The translations under genes were made by a program, and so were the position numbers. 64,000 bases of DNA from Klebsiella sp. RHBSTW-00484 (lineage in GTDB: Bacteria > Pseudomonadota > Gammaproteobacteria > Enterobacterales > Enterobacteriaceae): contig NZ_CP055481.1 of the NCBI RefSeq assembly GCF_013705725.1, positions 3,782,001-3,846,000 on the forward strand. Reading direction: 5' to 3'. Under the pieces are notes generated by a model. That model saw nothing but the letters and a program-made list of their open reading frames with translations. It had not been told where the DNA came from and did not search any database. Of the stretch, positions 63,500-64,000 are shown piece after piece (position 1 is the stretch's first letter; each line of letters begins with the position of its first letter).

Positions 63500-64000
63500 T
63501 GGATTGGCCCCTATATTTCCATACACTTTTTATCACTTAACCCATGACTGGTTCGTCGCCGCAGATATTCCCGTGGCGAACGATACCCCAGTGCACTATG
63601 CGGATGCCATTCGTTGTAATGTTCGAAGGCCTCCGCAAGGTTCTTTACCGCTGTTAACCCGTCGGGTTTCGGCATGATGCTGATGTAATCGCGCTTCATC
63701 GTTTTCACGAAGCTCTCTGCCATCCCGTTGCTTTCCGGGCTACGTACCGCCGTATGTTTAGGCTCCAGTCCTACCATTCTGGCGAACTGACGCGTCTGAT
63801 AAGAACGGTAGGCTGAACCGTTGTCTGTCAGCCACTCAACTGGGGATGTCGGCAGGCTGTTACCGAAGCGACGCTCCACGGCACCCAGCATGACGTCCTG
63901 CACGGTTTCACTGTCATATCCACCGTTACTGGCCGCCCAGTAAAGTGCCTCGCGATCGCAACAGTCCAGAGCGAACGTGACCCGCAGTTTTTCACCGTTA
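63500..64000 (-). mobile_element. Inverted IS2-like element, right end, running off the window
   Basis: TGGATTGGCCCCTATATTTCC at 63500 is the right terminal repeat in opposite orientation. The minus strand encodes the C-terminal part of OrfB, ending [10 protein letters not shown], and the frame is open to the window edge. The rest of the element is outside the window. Confidence 0.93.

Overview
The window reads as chromosomal DNA of a Klebsiella-type enterobacterium (Klebsiella, Raoultella or a close relative). The evidence is the hpx purine and allantoin catabolism cluster typical of Klebsiella, the enterobacterial core block serT-yccA-tusE-yccX-rlmI-hspQ, high-GC coding DNA and many REP-type palindromes between genes. 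AT-rich or repeat-rich accessory segments interrupt this background.

Layout. 1-1500 holds the end of an AraC-type regulator and a membrane diguanylate cyclase. 1.9-13.0 kb is a two-partner secretion / contact-dependent inhibition (CDI) locus on the minus strand, in the order cdiB, cdiA, immunity gene. The CdiA C-terminus looks like a C39/papain-type cysteine protease. Downstream lies an AT-rich array of small orphan immunity-like genes, including a barstar homologue, and two decayed ones. A Fur-box-like site precedes cdiB. 13.5-35.2 kb is the hpx cluster. It holds an ABC transporter with allantoate and ureidoglycine enzymes (hpxF-K), the RpiR regulator hpxU, the oxamate branch hpxWXYZ, allantoin racemase and allantoinase with a GntR regulator (hpxBAS), the permease hpxP, guaD, urate-to-allantoin enzymes (hpxT, hpxQ, hpxO), the LysR regulator hpxR and the Rieske oxygenase hpxD. 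An IS110-family element sits in a REP between guaD and hpxT. An IS3-family element sits directly after hpxD, where the partner reductase gene hpxE would be expected but is absent.

36.4-42.6 kb is core genome: tRNA-Ser(TGA), an OppA-type binding protein, yccA, tusE, yccX, a broken PEBP gene, rlmI and hspQ. 42.6-48.2 kb is a chaperone-usher fimbrial operon (pilin, chaperone, usher, tip adhesin) with a convergent CRP-like winged-helix regulator.

48.2-64 kb is the most unusual part. It is one minus-strand gene series with a large type I secreted adhesin (Ser-Asp repeats, VCBS/Ig-like units, type I secretion signal), TolC-, ABC- and HlyD-type exporter genes, a 1043-residue protein with a six-hairpin-like domain plus a GtfA/SdgA-like GT4 glycosyltransferase domain, and a secreted HExxH protein. 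The Ser-Asp DNA follows the same 18-bp codon pattern as staphylococcal Sdr/Clf genes, whose repeats are glycosylated by GT4 enzymes. I infer an export-and-glycosylation system for an SD-repeat adhesin in a Gram-negative. In this copy the adhesin is split by IS2-like elements (one full, one 714-bp partial direct repeat, one inverted copy running off the window), and the exporter ATPase gene has an in-frame stop just after its coupled start, so the locus is probably inactive or variable here.
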